From: an uncultured Lachnospiraceae bacterium
GTDB taxonomy: Bacteria > Bacillota_A > Clostridia > Lachnospirales > Lachnospiraceae
Assembly (NCBI GenBank): GCA_947175285.1
Contig: CAMWMM010000316.1
Location: 1-6,154, forward strand
Length of the DNA: 6,154 nucleotides
Direction: 5' to 3'
Shown here: in pieces, positions 5,878 through 6,154 of the stretch
Position numbering within the stretch: the first letter of the stretch is position 1
How the letters are laid out: every line of letters starts with the position of its first letter
Notes under the pieces: model-generated
The model's input: only the letters and a program-made list of their open reading frames with translations
The model's database searches: none
Told to the model about the DNA's origin: nothing
Made by a program: the position numbers and the translations under genes

Positions 5878-5939
5878 GCTTCTCTGTATAGGACGAGTAA
5901 TACGGCATAAACATAATGGAATTATGATAATACAGAAGC
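5878..5939. repeat. Nested inverted repeats upstream of the second HxlR gene
   Basis: The outer arms GCTTCT-CT-GTAT (5878-5889) and ATACAGAAGC (5930-5939) are complementary over 10 bp, apart from a 2-nt bulge. Inside them, CATAAT (5912-5917) and ATTATG (5921-5926) form a perfect 6-3-6 palindrome around GGA. No T-run follows, so this is not an intrinsic terminator for the hydrolase gene. Its position just before a regulator gene fits an operator. A short direct repeat, TAATACGGC, also occurs at 5871-5879 and 5898-5906. Confidence 0.4.
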
Positions 5940-5947
5940 GGTTGGTA

Positions 5948-5975
5948 TTGACCAGCGGCAAAAAAGGCATATGAT
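5948..5975 (+). promoter_or_regulatory. Candidate promoter of the second HxlR gene
   Basis: TTGACC (5948-5953) and TATGAT (5970-5975), each 5 of 6 matches to the sigma-A consensus, are spaced by 16 bp. They predict a start near 5982 and a very short leader into AAAGGAG (5983-5989). TGGT (5943-5946) and ACCA (5951-5954) form a small dyad overlapping the -35. The promoter would let this regulator be made apart from the upstream operon. Confidence 0.5.
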
Positions 5976-5998
5976 GAGAGCGAAAGGAGTATCTGCCT

Positions 5999-6154
5999 AT
6001 GAAAATGCGCACAGAATATACCTGCCCTTTGGAGCTTGTGCATGACATGATCAAGGGAAAATGGAAGCCGATCATTTTATGGCGGCTGCGTTTAGGGGCT
6101 ACATCTTTGGCAAAGCTGGAACGGGACATAGACGGCATCACACAAAAGATGCTG
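5999..6154 (+). CDS. HxlR-family regulator, truncated by the window end
   Basis: Fifty-two residues are visible and the frame runs off the right edge. It begins MKMRTEYTCPLELV, with the conserved sensor-type Cys at residue 9 directly followed by Pro, as in the standard HxlR signature. The helix-turn-helix core follows: MIKGKWKPIILWRL, then LAKLERDIDGITQKML, the recognition-helix region, whose DGITQ is shared with the other HxlR protein in this window. The ATG at 5999 follows AAAGGAG (5983-5989) by 9 nt; the alternative ATG at 6005 is poorly spaced. It differs clearly from the first regulator in the N-terminal half, so it is not a recent copy. It could control the operon to its left, or genes beyond the window. 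The first seems possible because no terminator is seen after the hydrolase gene. Confidence 0.9.
   Translation, partial: MKMRTEYTCPLELVHDMIKGKWKPIILWRLRLGATSLAKLERDIDGITQKML

Noticed and set aside
5878..5939. Inverted repeats as an intrinsic terminator of the hydrolase gene
   Set aside because: The sequence after the right arm is GGTTGGTATTG with no T-run, and the loop is 40 nt.

Overview
The window looks like a chromosomal or accessory segment of a Firmicute of the class Clostridia, probably a gut-type Lachnospiraceae relative. The reasons are strong AGGAGG-type ribosome binding sites, a TTG start, a clostridial-looking lipoprotein, a YjdF protein preceded by a yjdF-type (azaaromatic) riboswitch, and tandem HxlR-family regulators. 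The taxon is an inference from style; no rRNA or housekeeping gene is present. No insertion sequence, tRNA, integrase or CRISPR array is seen.

Layout. (1) Positions 2-784 (+): the 3' part of a secreted lipoprotein gene of unknown function, entering from the left edge. Positions 785-900 hold no gene and no convincing terminator. (2) Positions 901-1333 (-): yjdF (DUF2992) with its own intrinsic terminator, preceded on the minus strand (about 1337-1481) by a riboswitch leader. The leader's 3' part can mask both the Shine-Dalgarno sequence and the AUG. (3) Positions 1617-1982 (-): an HxlR-family regulator gene, transcribed divergently from the operon to its right. The shared intergenic region (1983-2191) contains inverted repeats and candidate promoters. 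(4) Positions 2192-5873 (+): a compact four-gene run of two tandem paralogous radical SAM proteins (both with the spacing CX4CX2C), a geranylgeranyl-reductase-like FAD oxidoreductase, and a metallo-beta-lactamase-fold hydrolase. The last two are joined by an ATGA overlap. (5) Positions 5999-6154 (+): the 5' end of a second, different HxlR-family regulator gene, with its own promoter and an inverted-repeat region upstream.

How the genes may work together. HxlR-family proteins are usually cysteine-based or ligand-responsive winged-helix regulators of responses to electrophiles, aldehydes, quinones or disulfide stress. The four-enzyme operon between the two regulators has the mix expected of a small-molecule modification or detoxification route: two radical SAM steps, a flavin-dependent reduction or oxidation, and a hydrolysis. 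I know of no named pathway with this set, so it is the best candidate here for an undescribed system. The yjdF unit next to it is separately controlled, but it also answers to xenobiotic-like azaaromatic compounds in characterised relatives. A shared theme of toxic-compound response is therefore possible but unproven.
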